The notes: a model not told the origin generated them from the letters alone. A stretch of DNA of 64,000 nucleotides from Streptosporangium lutulentum (GCF_030811455.1 NZ_JAUSQU010000001.1:1-64000); one strand, 5' to 3'; positions 46,684-57,693 are shown, counted from the first letter of the stretch. Program-made: numbers and translations.

Positions 46684-48059
46684 AGCCCGTTCCGGCGGAC
46701 GACCTCGCGGAACCACAGGGCGCTGTCCTTGGGAGTGCGGCGCTGGGTGCTGTAGTCGACATGTACGACACCGAACCGTTTGCGATACCCTTCCGCCCAC
46801 TCGAAGTTGTCCAGCAGCGACCAGACCAGATAACCGCGCAGATCGACGCCCGCCTCGATGGCGGCGTGCGCGGCGCGCAGGTGCCCGTCCAGGTAGGACA
46901 GGCGGCCGACGTCGTGCACCTGGCCGTCCTCAACGACGTCGTCGAAGGCCGCGCCGTTCTCGGTGATGATCAGTGGGGTGTCCGGATAGTCGTGCGACAG
47001 CCGCAGAAGCAGCTCGGTCAGCCCGAACGGCTGCACCGGCCAGCCCATCGCGGTCTTCGGCGCGTCGGCGCCGGGAAAGGCGATTCCCTCGCTGCCCGGG
47101 TAGACCGGGTTGGCGGGCTCGCCGACGCGGCCGGTCACGGTCTGCGGGTTGTAGTAGTTCACGCCCAGCAGGTCGATCGGCCGGCTGATGATCTTCAGGT
47201 CGCCGTCCTCGACGAAGGACCAGTCGGTGAAGCGGCGGGCCCGCTCCACCACGTCGGCGGGATACTCGCCGCGGAGCACCGGGTCCAGGAAGATCCGGTT
47301 CTGCAGGCCGTCCACGACGGACGCCGCCTCGGCGTCGTCGCCGAGCACGGGGGCGAGATTGAGCGTGATGCCGATCCGGCTCGCGCCCGCGGCGCGCAGC
47401 GCCTGGACGGCCAGGCCGTGGCCGAGCAGCAGGTGGTGGGCGGCGGCGAAGCTCAGCCCGGGTTCGGTACGGCCCGGCGCGTGGATGCCCGAGGCGTAGC
47501 CGAGGAAGGCCGAGCACCAGGGCTCGTTCAGCGTGGTCCACGTCTCGACCCGGTCGCCCAGGCGGGAGTACATGATCGCGGCGTACTCGGCGAACCGCTC
47601 GGCGGTCTCCCGGTTGGTCCAGCCGCCCCGGTCCTCCAGGGTCTGCGGCAGGTCCCAGTGGTAGAGCGTCACGATCGGGGTGATGCCCCCGCCGTGCAGC
47701 TCGTCCACCAGGCGGTCGTAGAAGTCCAGACCGCGAGGGTTGGCCGGGCCCGAGCCGTCCGGCTGGATGCGGGGCCAGGAGACGGAGAACCGGTAGGCGT
47801 GCAGACCCAGGTCGCCCATGAGGCGGACATCGTCGGGGTAGCGGTGGTAGTGGTCGCAGGCGACGTCACCGGTGTGACCGGCATGCACCTTGCCGGGGGT
47901 CCGGGAGAAGGTGTCCCAGATCGAGGGTCCCCTGCCGTCCTCCCGGGCCGCGCCCTCGATCTGGTAGGCCGCGGTGGCGGCGCCCCAGACGAAGCCCTCG
48001 GGAAACCTCAGCACGCCGGAGTCCTGAAGGTCGTAGGACTTTTCGGCGGACATGGTCAT
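46680..48059 (-). CDS. GH1 beta-glucosidase (locus B)
   Basis: 459 residues from ATG 48059 (GAGG just upstream; ATG 48053 is an alternative; the longer frame to 48116 covers the operator and is rejected). [15 protein letters not shown], acid/base Glu179 in TLNEP, nucleophile Glu367 in IITENG and [18 protein letters not shown] are conserved. Cytoplasmic. It is a paralogue of the operon A enzyme and forms with regulator B an inverted copy of the GH1-LacI pair. It is divergent from the binding-protein gene at 48251, with operators before both. Confidence 0.94.
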   Translation of the reverse strand: MTMSAEKSYDLQDSGVLRFPEGFVWGAATAAYQIEGAAREDGRGPSIWDTFSRTPGKVHAGHTGDVACDHYHRYPDDVRLMGDLGLHAYRFSVSWPRIQPDGSGPANPRGLDFYDRLVDELHGGGITPIVTLYHWDLPQTLEDRGGWTNRETAERFAEYAAIMYSRLGDRVETWTTLNEPWCSAFLGYASGIHAPGRTEPGLSFAAAHHLLLGHGLAVQALRAAGASRIGITLNLAPVLGDDAEAASVVDGLQNRIFLDPVLRGEYPADVVERARRFTDWSFVEDGDLKIISRPIDLLGVNYYNPQTVTGRVGEPANPVYPGSEGIAFPGADAPKTAMGWPVQPFGLTELLLRLSHDYPDTPLIITENGAAFDDVVEDGQVHDVGRLSYLDGHLRAAHAAIEAGVDLRGYLVWSLLDNFEWAEGYRKRFGVVHVDYSTQRRTPKDSALWFREVVRRNGL

Positions 48060-48091
48060 GTCCTCACCGCCCCATTCTGTTTCGCAGTCGT

Positions 48092-48138
48092 GTGAGAGCG
48101 CTCTCACGAGCATCACGTTAGCTTAGGGAGTGTGTCAA
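48092..48138 (-). promoter_or_regulatory. Promoter and operator 7 of GH1-LacI unit B
   Basis: On the minus strand TTGACA (48138-48133) is followed about 25 bases on by the perfect 16-bp palindrome GTGAGAGCGCTCTCAC (48107-48092), which would cover the -10/+1 region. Confidence 0.7.
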
Positions 48139-48172
48139 GAAAAATGGGCCTGTAACCGTAATATCACAGTTA

Positions 48173-48218
48173 TTGACATCGTGTTGTGTGCGGACAATTC
48201 TTCCAGAGAGCGCTCTCA
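48173..48218 (+). promoter_or_regulatory. Promoter and operator 8 of sugar operon B
   Basis: TTGACA (48173-48178), 16-base spacer, CAATTC (48195-48200), then AGAGAGCGCTCTCA with core GAGCGCTC (48208-48215). Same layout as at 5345 and 39860. The divergent unit's operator is about 100 bases away, so looping between them is possible. Confidence 0.7.
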
Positions 48219-48250
48219 CACTCCCCGGCAACGTATATGGAGGAAGGTTC

Positions 48251-49609
48251 ATGTCACTCCTCTCACGGCCTCATCGCGTCGCCCTGGCGGCGGGCACCAT
48301 CGGGCTGGCGTTGGTCGCCAGTGCCTGCGCATCCACGGAGACCACGCCATCGGCGGGTGGCGGCAGCGCCAGCGCGGCCCCCGAATGCGCCGCCTTCACC
48401 CAGTACGGCAACCACGCGGGCAAGACCGTCAGTATTTACTCCTCCATCCGCGACGCCGAGGCCGACCTCTTCCAGGAAGCCTGGAAGCCGTTCGCCACGT
48501 GTACCGGGATGAAGATCGCCTATGAGGGCAGCGGCGAGTTCGAGGCTCAGATCCAGGTGCGTGCCGACGGCGGCAACCCGCCGGACATCGCGTTCTTCCC
48601 GCAGCCCGGCCTGCTGGAGCGCTTCGCCAAGGCCGGGAAGCTCAAGCCGGCCTCGGCCGAGGTGAAGAAGCTGGCCGACGAGGGCTGGTCGGCCGACTGG
48701 GCCAAGTACTCCACCGTCGACGGCGTCTTCTACGGCGCCCCGCTGGGCGCCAGCGTGAAGTCCTTCGTCTGGTACTCGCCGGGAATGTTCAAGGAGAAGG
48801 GCTGGGCCGTCCCCAAGACCTGGGACGAGCTCATGACGCTCACCAACACGATCGCGGGCACCGGCATCAAGCCGTGGTGCGCGGGCCTGGAGTCCGGTGA
48901 CGCGACCGGCTGGCCGGCCACCGACTGGATCGAGGACATCCTGCTCCGGGAGATCGGTCCCGAGGGCTACGACGACTGGGTGAGCCACAAGATCCCGTTC
49001 AACGACCCCAAGATCGTCTCGGCCGTGGACAAGGTCGGCGCGATCCTCAAGGACGAGAAGTTCGTCAACGGCGGCTACGGCCCGGTGAAGTCGATCGTCA
49101 GCACCGCCTTCCAGGAGGGCGGCGTCCCGATCACCGAGGGCAAGTGCGCCCTGCACCGCCAGGCGTCCTTCTACGCCAACTTCTGGCCCGAGGGCACCAA
49201 GGTCGCCGAGGACGGCGACGTGTTCGCGTTCTACCTGCCGGGCAACGACCCCGCCAACAAGCCGGTCCTCGGCGCCGGCGAGTTCGTGGCGGCCTTCGCC
49301 GACCGTCCCGAGGTCCAGGCCGTTCAGGCCTACCTCGCCGGAGCGGAGTTCCCCGCCACCCGCATGAAGCTGGCGACCTACGTCACCGCGCGCAAGGGCG
49401 TGGACCCGGCCAACGCCCAGAACCCGATCGACAAGCTCTCCATGGAGATGCTCCAGGACCCGAGCACGGTCTTCCGGTTCGACGGCTCCGACCTGATGCC
49501 GGCCGCGGTCGGGGCGGGCACCTTCTGGAAGGGCATGACCGACTGGATCAACGGCAAGGACACCAAGACGGTCCTCGACTACATCGAGGCTTCCTGGCCT
49601 AAGTCCTGA
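48251..49609 (+). CDS. Sugar ABC transporter substrate-binding lipoprotein (operon B)
   Basis: 452 residues from ATG 48251 with GGAGGAAGG upstream; the frame upstream of this covers the operator. Lipobox [11 protein letters not shown]. Family-1 fold with [55 protein letters not shown] and [20 protein letters not shown] (in part). This is the AglE-like branch of alpha-glucoside/oligosaccharide binders rather than the CebE-like one, so the ligand may differ from operon A. The adjacent beta-glucosidase suggests a beta-linked sugar nonetheless. Confidence 0.9.
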   Translation: MSLLSRPHRVALAAGTIGLALVASACASTETTPSAGGGSASAAPECAAFTQYGNHAGKTVSIYSSIRDAEADLFQEAWKPFATCTGMKIAYEGSGEFEAQIQVRADGGNPPDIAFFPQPGLLERFAKAGKLKPASAEVKKLADEGWSADWAKYSTVDGVFYGAPLGASVKSFVWYSPGMFKEKGWAVPKTWDELMTLTNTIAGTGIKPWCAGLESGDATGWPATDWIEDILLREIGPEGYDDWVSHKIPFNDPKIVSAVDKVGAILKDEKFVNGGYGPVKSIVSTAFQEGGVPITEGKCALHRQASFYANFWPEGTKVAEDGDVFAFYLPGNDPANKPVLGAGEFVAAFADRPEVQAVQAYLAGAEFPATRMKLATYVTARKGVDPANAQNPIDKLSMEMLQDPSTVFRFDGSDLMPAAVGAGTFWKGMTDWINGKDTKTVLDYIEASWPKS

Positions 49610-49616
49610 TATATAG

Positions 49617-49659
49617 CGATGTGTCCGGTGCCGAGTGATCAATGGCGCCGGGCACATCG
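49617..49659 (+). terminator. Hairpin between binding protein and permease genes of operon B
   Basis: 16-base arms CGATGTGTCCGGTGCC / GGCGCCGGGCACATCG (two G-U pairs) with an 11-base loop, seven bases after the binding-protein stop. Probably lowers permease expression or protects the upstream message. Confidence 0.6.
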
Positions 49660-49695
49660 TCCGTCTTGGCCCGTTCCCTCCGGGAGATCTCTCCG

Positions 49696-50667
49696 ATGGA
49701 CTTCGACTTCGCCGCCGAACAATCCAAACTCGTTCAACTGCTGATCGGCATCGCCGCCTTCCTCGTGGTGGTCGCGGTGATCCTGCTGCTGGTCGACCGC
49801 GCTCCGATGCGGCGGCGGGCCTGGGTTCACGCGACGATCCTGCTCCTGCCGGCGACCCTGCTGCTCGGCGTCGGCCTGGTGGTGCCCGCCATCCGGACGA
49901 CCCTGCTGTCGTTCATGAGCGGTGACAGCAGGCAGTGGGTCGGCCTGGACAACTACGGCTGGATGTTCACCCAGCCCGAGGCCGTCACCGTCCTGCGCAA
50001 CACCCTCGTCTGGGTACTGCTCGTCCCGCTGCTGGTGACCTCGGTCGGACTGGTCTACGCCGTCCTGGTGGACCGCACCCGCTTCGAGGCGGTCGCCAAG
50101 TCGCTGGTCTTCCTGCCGATGGCGATCTCCTTCGTCGGCGCGGGCATCATCTGGCGTTTCGTCTACGCCTACCGTTCCGTGGAGCAGGAGCAGATCGGCC
50201 TGCTCAACCAGATCGTGGTCGCCATGGGAGGGGAGCCCCAGCAGTGGCTTCAGGAACCTCCGCTCAACACGCTGTTCCTGATCGTGGTGATGGTCTGGAT
50301 CCAGGCCGGTTTCGCCACCGTCGTGCTCTCCGCGGCCATCAAGGGAATCCCCGCGGAGATCATCGAGGCGGCCAAGCTGGACGGCGCGAGCCCCCTGCAG
50401 ATGTTCTTCCAGGTGACGCTGCCCTCCATCCGAGGCGCGGTGATCGTGGTGCTGGTCACCCAGTCGATCGGCACGCTGAAGCTGTTCGACATCGTCCGCA
50501 CCATGACCGGCGGTCAGTTCGACACCAGCGTCATCGCCAACGAGATGTACAACCAGGCGTTCCGGTACGGAGAGACCGGAAAGGGCGCGGCGCTGGCGGT
50601 CTTCCTGTTCGTCCTGGTGCTGCCCATCGTCGTCTACCAGATCCGCCAGCGCCGGGAGGTCCGATGA
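49696..50667 (+). CDS. Sugar ABC transporter permease, MalF/AglF type (operon B)
   Basis: 323 residues from ATG 49696 with GGGAG nine bases upstream; the frame from 49642 lies in the hairpin and is rejected. Membrane segments (LVQLLIGIAAFLVVVAVILL, ATILLLPATLLLGVGLVVP and others), EAA loop EIIEAAKLDGASPLQMFFQV. The additional N-terminal hydrophobic helix before the usual TM1 is typical of AglF-like proteins. Imports the ligand of the preceding lipoprotein together with the next gene product. Confidence 0.92.
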   Translation: MDFDFAAEQSKLVQLLIGIAAFLVVVAVILLLVDRAPMRRRAWVHATILLLPATLLLGVGLVVPAIRTTLLSFMSGDSRQWVGLDNYGWMFTQPEAVTVLRNTLVWVLLVPLLVTSVGLVYAVLVDRTRFEAVAKSLVFLPMAISFVGAGIIWRFVYAYRSVEQEQIGLLNQIVVAMGGEPQQWLQEPPLNTLFLIVVMVWIQAGFATVVLSAAIKGIPAEIIEAAKLDGASPLQMFFQVTLPSIRGAVIVVLVTQSIGTLKLFDIVRTMTGGQFDTSVIANEMYNQAFRYGETGKGAALAVFLFVLVLPIVVYQIRQRREVR

Positions 50668-50722
50668 GTGAGCGAGCCGGCAGGCACAGCGCCACGGGAA
50701 CGTGTCCGACGAAGGAGGCGGC

Positions 50723-51673
50723 GTGACCACGTTGGCCAGTACCGTGGTGCGGGCGAAGGACACGACGGCCCCGCAGCGTGTCCGGCGGCGGCTGAGCGGC
50801 AGGGTCGCCAGTGTCGTCGCGATCGTCATCGCGGTGCTGTGGACCACCCCGACCTTCGGCCTGCTGCTGTCCTCGCTGCGCCCCGAGGACCAGATCAAGA
50901 CCACCGGCTGGTGGACGTTCTTCGCCGACCCGCAGCTCACGCTGGAGAACTACCGGGAGGTGCTGTTCGGCACCTCCTCGTCCTCCGGCCAGATGATGAG
51001 CTTTCTGATCAACTCGGTCGTCATCACGATTCCCTCGGTGCTCTTCCCGCTGGCCCTGGCCACCTTCGCCGCCTACGCGCTGGCCTGGCTGCCGTTCCGC
51101 GGACGCGAGTGGATCTACATCGGCATCTTCGCGCTCCAGATCGTGCCGCTGCAGATGTCGCTCGTCCCGCTGCTGTCGTTCTTCTCGCAGGGCGTGGAGA
51201 TCTTCGGCCTCCAGTTGTCGCCCGCCTGGAACCTGGAGGGCCCGGCCCGCTTCATCCAGGTCTGGTTCGCGCACACCTGTTTCGCCCTGCCGCTGGGCAT
51301 CTTCCTGCTGCACAACTTCATGTCCGAGCTTCCCGGTGAGCTCATGGAGGCGGCCAGGGTGGACGGAGCCAGTCACGGAGTGATCCTGCGCAAGCTCGTC
51401 CTCCCCCTGGTCCTTCCCGCGCTCGCCACCTTCGCGATCTTCCAGTTCCTCTGGGTCTGGAACGACCTGCTGGTAGGCCTGATCTTCGCCGGCGGCACCC
51501 CGGACAGCGCTCCCATGACCGTACGGCTGGCACAGATGGCCGGCACCCGCGGCAACGAATGGCAACGCCTGACCGCGGGCGCGTTCGTCTCAGTGATCAT
51601 TCCACTGGTCGTCTTCCTGTCGATGCAGCGCTACTTCGTCCGGGGCCTGCTCGCGGGCAGCGTCAAGGGCTGA
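50723..51673 (+). CDS. Sugar ABC transporter permease, MalG/AglG type (operon B)
   Basis: 316 residues from GTG 50723, because GGAGG lies four bases before it; GTG 50702 is possible. TM1 VASVVAIVIAVLWTTPTFGL, EAA loop ELMEAARVDGASHGVILRKL, C-terminus MQRYFVRGLLAGSVKG typical of MalG. Last gene of operon B; again no ATPase gene is present. Confidence 0.92.
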   Translation: MTTLASTVVRAKDTTAPQRVRRRLSGRVASVVAIVIAVLWTTPTFGLLLSSLRPEDQIKTTGWWTFFADPQLTLENYREVLFGTSSSSGQMMSFLINSVVITIPSVLFPLALATFAAYALAWLPFRGREWIYIGIFALQIVPLQMSLVPLLSFFSQGVEIFGLQLSPAWNLEGPARFIQVWFAHTCFALPLGIFLLHNFMSELPGELMEAARVDGASHGVILRKLVLPLVLPALATFAIFQFLWVWNDLLVGLIFAGGTPDSAPMTVRLAQMAGTRGNEWQRLTAGAFVSVIIPLVVFLSMQRYFVRGLLAGSVKG

Positions 51674-51755
51674 GCTCGCCGGGTTCCGTGAGGAGCGACC
51701 CGAAGCCCCGTCTTCGGTCGCCTCCCTCCCCCGGTCGAAGCCCGGCGCCCGGCTC

Positions 51756-52478
51756 TCAGGGGCGAAGGCCGTCCGGAGTGGCCGACCGCGCGGGGGCGGT
51801 CCGCTCCGGTGCGGCCTGGTCCGGCGTGGCGGGCTGTGCCGGGACGGGGTGGTCCGGCGCGGGCGGCTGCGCCGGGACGGAATGGTCCGCCGCGGCGGAC
51901 CGCTCCGGGAGGGGGTGGTCCGGCGCGGTCGGCCGTACGGCCGCGGGGTCGTACGTCCCGGCGGTCGGCGGGACCTCGACGACCACGGTGTCGGCGGGCC
52001 CCGGGGTGCCCTCCTGGATGGCGCGGGCATGGTCGAGGTGCGAGGCGGCGACCAGCACGTCGTAGCGGCCGGCGACGATCGCGCTGCGCGAGGCGAAATC
52101 GCGCTTGCCACCGGTGAACAGGTGGTTGATGAGCCCGAAAGCGGCGCCCATCACGGCGCCCCAGAGCGCCGCCCACAGCACGAGGACGATGAACGACAGC
52201 GTGGTGGCGGTGAACAGCCCGAGGAACATTCCCACCACGGCACCGAAGATCGCGCCGCTTCCCGCTCCGGTGAGCGCGGCCCGTCCGTTGGTCATCCTGC
52301 CGGTGACGGTCTCCTCGAGCTTCAGGTCGCTGCCGACGATCGCCACGTTCTCGACGGGGAACCCCGCGTCCGAGAGGGTGTCCACGGTCCGCTGCGCGGC
52401 CAGGTAGTTGTCGTAGCCGGCCAGGACCCTGCGGTCGACGACTACTTGCGCGTCCAGGTGGGTGGGCATGTCTGCCAT
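51756..52478 (-). CDS. General stress protein 17M-like membrane protein with Pro/Ala-rich tail
   Basis: 240 residues from ATG 52478 (MADMPTHLDAQ). The N-terminal GSP17M-like domain (RVLAGYDNYLAAQRTVDTL, FPVENVAIVGSDLKLEETVTG) is followed by two membrane segments (AIFGAVVGMFLGLFTATTLS; VLVLWAALWGAVMGAAFGLI) and a second alpha/beta part (GRYDVLVAASHLDHARAIQ). The last about 70 residues are a repetitive tail of APDHPVPAQP-type units, probably disordered. Family members are stress-induced; mechanism unknown. The frame beyond 52478 is not supported. Confidence 0.78.
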   Translation of the reverse strand: MADMPTHLDAQVVVDRRVLAGYDNYLAAQRTVDTLSDAGFPVENVAIVGSDLKLEETVTGRMTNGRAALTGAGSGAIFGAVVGMFLGLFTATTLSFIVLVLWAALWGAVMGAAFGLINHLFTGGKRDFASRSAIVAGRYDVLVAASHLDHARAIQEGTPGPADTVVVEVPPTAGTYDPAAVRPTAPDHPLPERSAAADHSVPAQPPAPDHPVPAQPATPDQAAPERTAPARSATPDGLRP

Positions 52479-52710
52479 GTCCGCTCGCCTTTCCAGTGGG
52501 GGAATGGTCCGGCTTGCGACTACCCTCCGGCGGGGTAACGATGCGCGGTCCCGGCGTGGATCTGGCGGCGACAGAAAATCATGGAAAGCGGGGAAGACAA
52601 AACGGACATTACGCGACAAATAGGGACGTCCACTGTTAAGGTTCTTGCGAAATGGTGCCTGCGATGGACGTGTAGGGGACATCCGGGCGGGGCCCGCGAA
52701 GGAAGCTTGA

Positions 52711-52848
52711 ATGATCGCATTCATCGTGGTGATCGAGGCAGTGCTCGCGCTGACGGGGCTGATCGCCCTGTGCCGTCTCACCCGTTACCGACGCTCCGGC
52801 GTCCACGTCGCGATGAAGTCCGGCACGTGTGAGAGTCACCGGAAGTGA
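52711..52848 (+). CDS. Small membrane protein, 45 aa
   Basis: ATG 52711 follows GGAAG with normal spacing. The product has one hydrophobic helix (MIAFIVVIEAVLALTGLIAL) and a basic tail (CRLTRYRRSG ... HRK), i.e. a single-pass small membrane peptide. It is too short for domain assignment, but a terminator hairpin follows directly, which supports a transcript. Confidence 0.45.
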   Translation: MIAFIVVIEAVLALTGLIALCRLTRYRRSGVHVAMKSGTCESHRK

Positions 52849-52891
52849 ACGCGTGAGCCCGCGCGACGTCCCCCGGCCGGCCCGCCCGGGC

Positions 52892-52922
52892 AGGGACGGC
52901 GGCGCCCGGCGCCGCCGTCCCT
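52892..52922. terminator. Bidirectional terminator
   Basis: Perfect 13-bp stem AGGGACGGCGGCG / CGCCGCCGTCCCT with loop CCCGG, between the small plus-strand gene and the end of guaB1 on the minus strand. Confidence 0.75.
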
Positions 52923-52927
52923 GAGGG

Positions 52928-54972
<2,045 letters not shown>

Positions 54973-55039
54973 CCGCGAGGACGTGCTCCGAGGGGCCGAT
55001 CGCGACGGCGCGCCGGTTCGGACGGCGTGCCGATCGGGA

Positions 55040-55567
55040 TCAGTCCTCGTCGTCGGGCAGGGGATCGGGCATCCGCCAGGCCGCCACCAGCGACGGCATG
55101 ATCAGGTGGGTCAGGATCAAGGCGACCAGGAACACGGCGATCGCCGCGGTCGGGATCAGGACGGTGTTGGAGTCCCTTCCCACGGAGGACATGACCAGTA
55201 CGAAGACCGCGACGAGAACCCACAGGGTTCCCCGATGGGCGTCGGCCTGGATCTTCTGGCGCTCGCGCGCCTGGCGCTCGTCGGGACTTCTCTCCAGGAA
55301 GCCGACCATGCCGCGATCGGCCCCGACCAGCGCCGAGAAGAACACGACGTAGAGCACCACGAAGGCCCCCACCAGGGCGAAGGTGATCCACATGGCGGTG
55401 AGGCTCGGCGCGAGATAGAAGCACACGATCGCGCCGATCCAGAGCATCCCGGTGGATCCGGCGCCCGCGCAGGCGAGGATCCTGCGGCGCCTGCGGGTGG
55501 CGTACCAGGAGGGGGGAGGCCAGGCGCGACGGCCGGCCTTCGGCGGTGCGGGGGTCGGATCACTCAT
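55040..55567 (-). CDS. Hypothetical four-helix membrane protein
   Basis: 175 residues from ATG 55567, which overlaps the stop of the XRE gene (TGATG). Two pairs of hydrophobic segments (GMLWIGAIVCFYLAPSLTAM; FALVGAFVVLYVVFFSALVG; GTLWVLVAVFVLVMSS; AAIAVFLVALILTHLIM) separated by a charged loop ERSPDERQARERQK. Small XRE regulators followed by such proteins are a common pair; function unknown. Family not recognised. Confidence 0.7.
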   Translation of the reverse strand: MSDPTPAPPKAGRRAWPPPSWYATRRRRRILACAGAGSTGMLWIGAIVCFYLAPSLTAMWITFALVGAFVVLYVVFFSALVGADRGMVGFLERSPDERQARERQKIQADAHRGTLWVLVAVFVLVMSSVGRDSNTVLIPTAAIAVFLVALILTHLIMPSLVAAWRMPDPLPDDED

Positions 55568-55803
55568 CACTTCGCCTCACTGCCCAGTCGGGGGAACGAT
55601 TTCAACGAGAAAATGACTTCCACCGGCACCTCGAAGTACTCGGCGATGCGCAGGGCGAGATACAGGCTGGGGCTGTACTCGCCGCGCTCCAGGTAACCGA
55701 TGGTCTGGTAGTGGACGCCCAGTGCGGCCGCCAGATCCTTGCGCGAGACGCCGCGTTCGGCTCTCAGCATCGGGATCCGGTTGTGCACCTCTTCCGCGGA
55801 CAT
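55567..55803 (-). CDS. XRE-family transcriptional regulator (small)
   Basis: 78 residues from ATG 55803. A single helix-turn-helix: RAERGVSRKDLAAALGVHYQ (scaffold and recognition helices), then TIGYLERGEYSPSLYLALRIA and FEVPVEVIFSL. Belongs to the YozG/DUF2178-associated type that pairs with a membrane protein. Probably autoregulates; it may also bind the operator at 57569, which is untested. It is 19 bases from the ABC permease gene's end. Confidence 0.87.
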   Translation of the reverse strand: MSAEEVHNRIPMLRAERGVSRKDLAAALGVHYQTIGYLERGEYSPSLYLALRIAEYFEVPVEVIFSLKSFPRLGSEAK

Positions 55804-55822
55804 CGCAGTAGTCTCTCAGGAT

Positions 55823-56719
55823 TCAGGAGCTCTGCGCGGCGAGCTGGCGCTCGGCGAGTCTCGACCCGGACTCGCGCCGGGTGACCCGGCGGATCAGCGA
55901 CGGCGCCAGCAGCATTCCGGCCACGGCCCATGCCGCCAGTACGGCGCCGACGAGCGGCAGGCGCCAGCTCCCGCCGATCTCGGCGGCGAGCATGGAGTCG
56001 GGCAGGAACGCCGCGCGCATGCCGAGTCCCTGCCAGTAGAGCGGGAACGCCTGGGAGATCCACTGGACGACCTCGGGCATGTACGTGACGGGGAGCATGA
56101 CCCCGGAGGTGATCATCAGGATCATCATCGGCAGCCCCAGGAGCGCCCCCGCGGTCTTCGGGCCGGGGAGCACGCAGCCGATCGCCGCCCCCAGCGGGAC
56201 CACGGCGGCCGTACCCAGCAGCGTCACCCAGATCAGGGTCACCCAGTCGCGGGGCATCGTGACCCCGCCGAGGGTCATGCCGACGGCCAGGATCAGCGTG
56301 TTCTGCACCACGATCTGGCACAGGACCGTCACCGCCCGTCCCGTGATGTAGGCGGTGACCCCGCCGGGGATGGTCCGCAGCCGCAGGAGCGTTCCCTCCT
56401 CGCGGTCGGTGACGAGGGCCATCGGGAGCGTCACCAGGCCGTTGGAGAACACGGTGAAGGCCAGGAAGCCCACCGTCATGAACGTGCCGCTGGAGATGGA
56501 GGTCCCCTCCACGGGGCTGTCGCCGATCCAGAGGATCAGCAGAGCGAAGACCCCGACCGTGCCGACGATGGTGGTGGTCAGCTCCTTACGGTTCCTGATG
56601 AGGTGCATGTGCTCTGTCCAGCCCCGCCGCAGGCCGATGCGCAGTGCCTTGACGTTCAATGCTCCGCCTTTCGTGACCGTGGTGTCCACGACCTTGGTGT
56701 CCTCGACCTTGACGTTCAT
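55823..56719 (-). CDS. ABC-2 type exporter permease
   Basis: 298 residues from ATG 56719, overlapping the ATPase stop (ATGA). Long cytoplasmic N-terminus, then six membrane segments (TTIVGTVGVFALLILW; GFLAFTVFSNGLVTLPMAL; and others), with the ABC-2 signature VTDREEGTLLRLRTIPGG. C-terminal arginine-rich tail. Exports drug or lipid-like molecules with the ATPase at 56716; substrate unknown. Confidence 0.9.
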   Translation of the reverse strand: MNVKVEDTKVVDTTVTKGGALNVKALRIGLRRGWTEHMHLIRNRKELTTTIVGTVGVFALLILWIGDSPVEGTSISSGTFMTVGFLAFTVFSNGLVTLPMALVTDREEGTLLRLRTIPGGVTAYITGRAVTVLCQIVVQNTLILAVGMTLGGVTMPRDWVTLIWVTLLGTAAVVPLGAAIGCVLPGPKTAGALLGLPMMILMITSGVMLPVTYMPEVVQWISQAFPLYWQGLGMRAAFLPDSMLAAEIGGSWRLPLVGAVLAAWAVAGMLLAPSLIRRVTRRESGSRLAERQLAAQSS

Positions 56720-57561
56720 GCGGCCCTCCCGATCAGGCTCAGGTAGCTCTCCTCCAGCGACGGGCGCCGGATCTCCAGGCCGGGCACCGGCCCGTCGAAC
56801 CTGCGATGCAGCTCCCACGCGACCTGCGACGGATCCGACGTGGCCTGGACCCGCTCCTGGCCGTCCTCCAGCCATCGGACGCGCGACTGCGTCTGTACGG
56901 CGTCGGCCAGCTCGGCCGGGGTCCCGCAGACGGCGATCTCCCCGTTCACCAGGATCGCGGTGCGGTGGGCCAGTTTCTCGGCCTCGGCGAGGTCGTGCGT
57001 GGTGAGCAGCACGGTCATGCCGTCGTCGGCCGCCAGCTTCTCGACCAGCAGGTGGAACTCCCTGCGGGCCTCCGGGTCGAACCCGGTCGTCGGCTCGTCC
57101 AGGAACAGCAGCTCCGGGCGGCCCACGATGCCCAGTGCCACGTCCAGCCTTCGGCGCTGCCCGCCCGACAGGCGGCTCACCTGCTGTGCGGCCTGCGCGG
57201 TCAGGCCGAGCGCGGCCAGCAGTTCGTCCGGGTCGCGGGGGTCGTCGTAGAACTCGCCCAGATGGGCCAGGAGGTCGCGGGCGCTCCAGCGCGGGTGGTC
57301 CCGCCAGCTCTGGAGCACGATCCCCAGCTTCGCCTGCCAGGCCTTGGTGCCCCGCTCGGGGTCCGCCCCGAGCACGTTCACCTCGCCCGCCGACCGCTTC
57401 CTGAAGCCCTCCAGGATCTCGATCGTCGTGGTCTTCCCCGCCCCGTTGGGCCCGAGCAACGTGAAGATCTCACCGCGCCCGATGTCGAGGTCGACCCCTC
57501 GCAACACCTCGGTCGCGCCGTACTTCATCCGTAGCCCGCGAACATTCACCACAGTACTCAT
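56716..57561 (-). CDS. ABC-2 type exporter ATPase (drug-resistance type)
   Basis: 281 residues from ATG 57561. Walker A GPNGAGKTT, Q-loop GIVLQSWRD, signature RLSGGQRRRLDVAL, Walker B LLFLDEPTTGFDP, H-loop LTTHDLAEAEKL. C-terminal domain of the DrrA/CcmA type. Cotranscribed with the permease. A perfect inverted repeat lies about eight bases upstream of its start. Confidence 0.93.
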   Translation of the reverse strand: MSTVVNVRGLRMKYGATEVLRGVDLDIGRGEIFTLLGPNGAGKTTTIEILEGFRKRSAGEVNVLGADPERGTKAWQAKLGIVLQSWRDHPRWSARDLLAHLGEFYDDPRDPDELLAALGLTAQAAQQVSRLSGGQRRRLDVALGIVGRPELLFLDEPTTGFDPEARREFHLLVEKLAADDGMTVLLTTHDLAEAEKLAHRTAILVNGEIAVCGTPAELADAVQTQSRVRWLEDGQERVQATSDPSQVAWELHRRFDGPVPGLEIRRPSLEESYLSLIGRAA

Positions 57562-57568
57562 GCTTATG

Positions 57569-57590
57569 AATGTAGTACATCTACTACATT
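57569..57590. promoter_or_regulatory. Operator-like inverted repeat before exporter operon
   Basis: Perfect 9-bp arms AATGTAGTA / TACTACATT with a CATC spacer, in an A+T-rich promoter eight bases before the ATPase start. The pattern recalls GntR (YtrA)-type operators; no GntR gene is in the window, so the XRE regulator downstream is also a candidate. Confidence 0.6.
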
Positions 57591-57609
57591 TTAAACAACC
57601 CGCAGGACA

Positions 57610-57644
57610 AAGGGCGGTACACCTATGTCAGGTGTACCGCCCTT
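57610..57644 (-). terminator. Terminator after the CoA-transferase gene
   Basis: Perfect 15-bp stem AAGGGCGGTACACCT / AGGTGTACCGCCCTT with loop ATGTC, followed on the minus strand by a short U-containing stretch. Confidence 0.8.
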
Positions 57645-57693
57645 GAGCTGCGACGATCAGGTCAGGAGCACTCCTCGGACCGCGAGGATCGGC

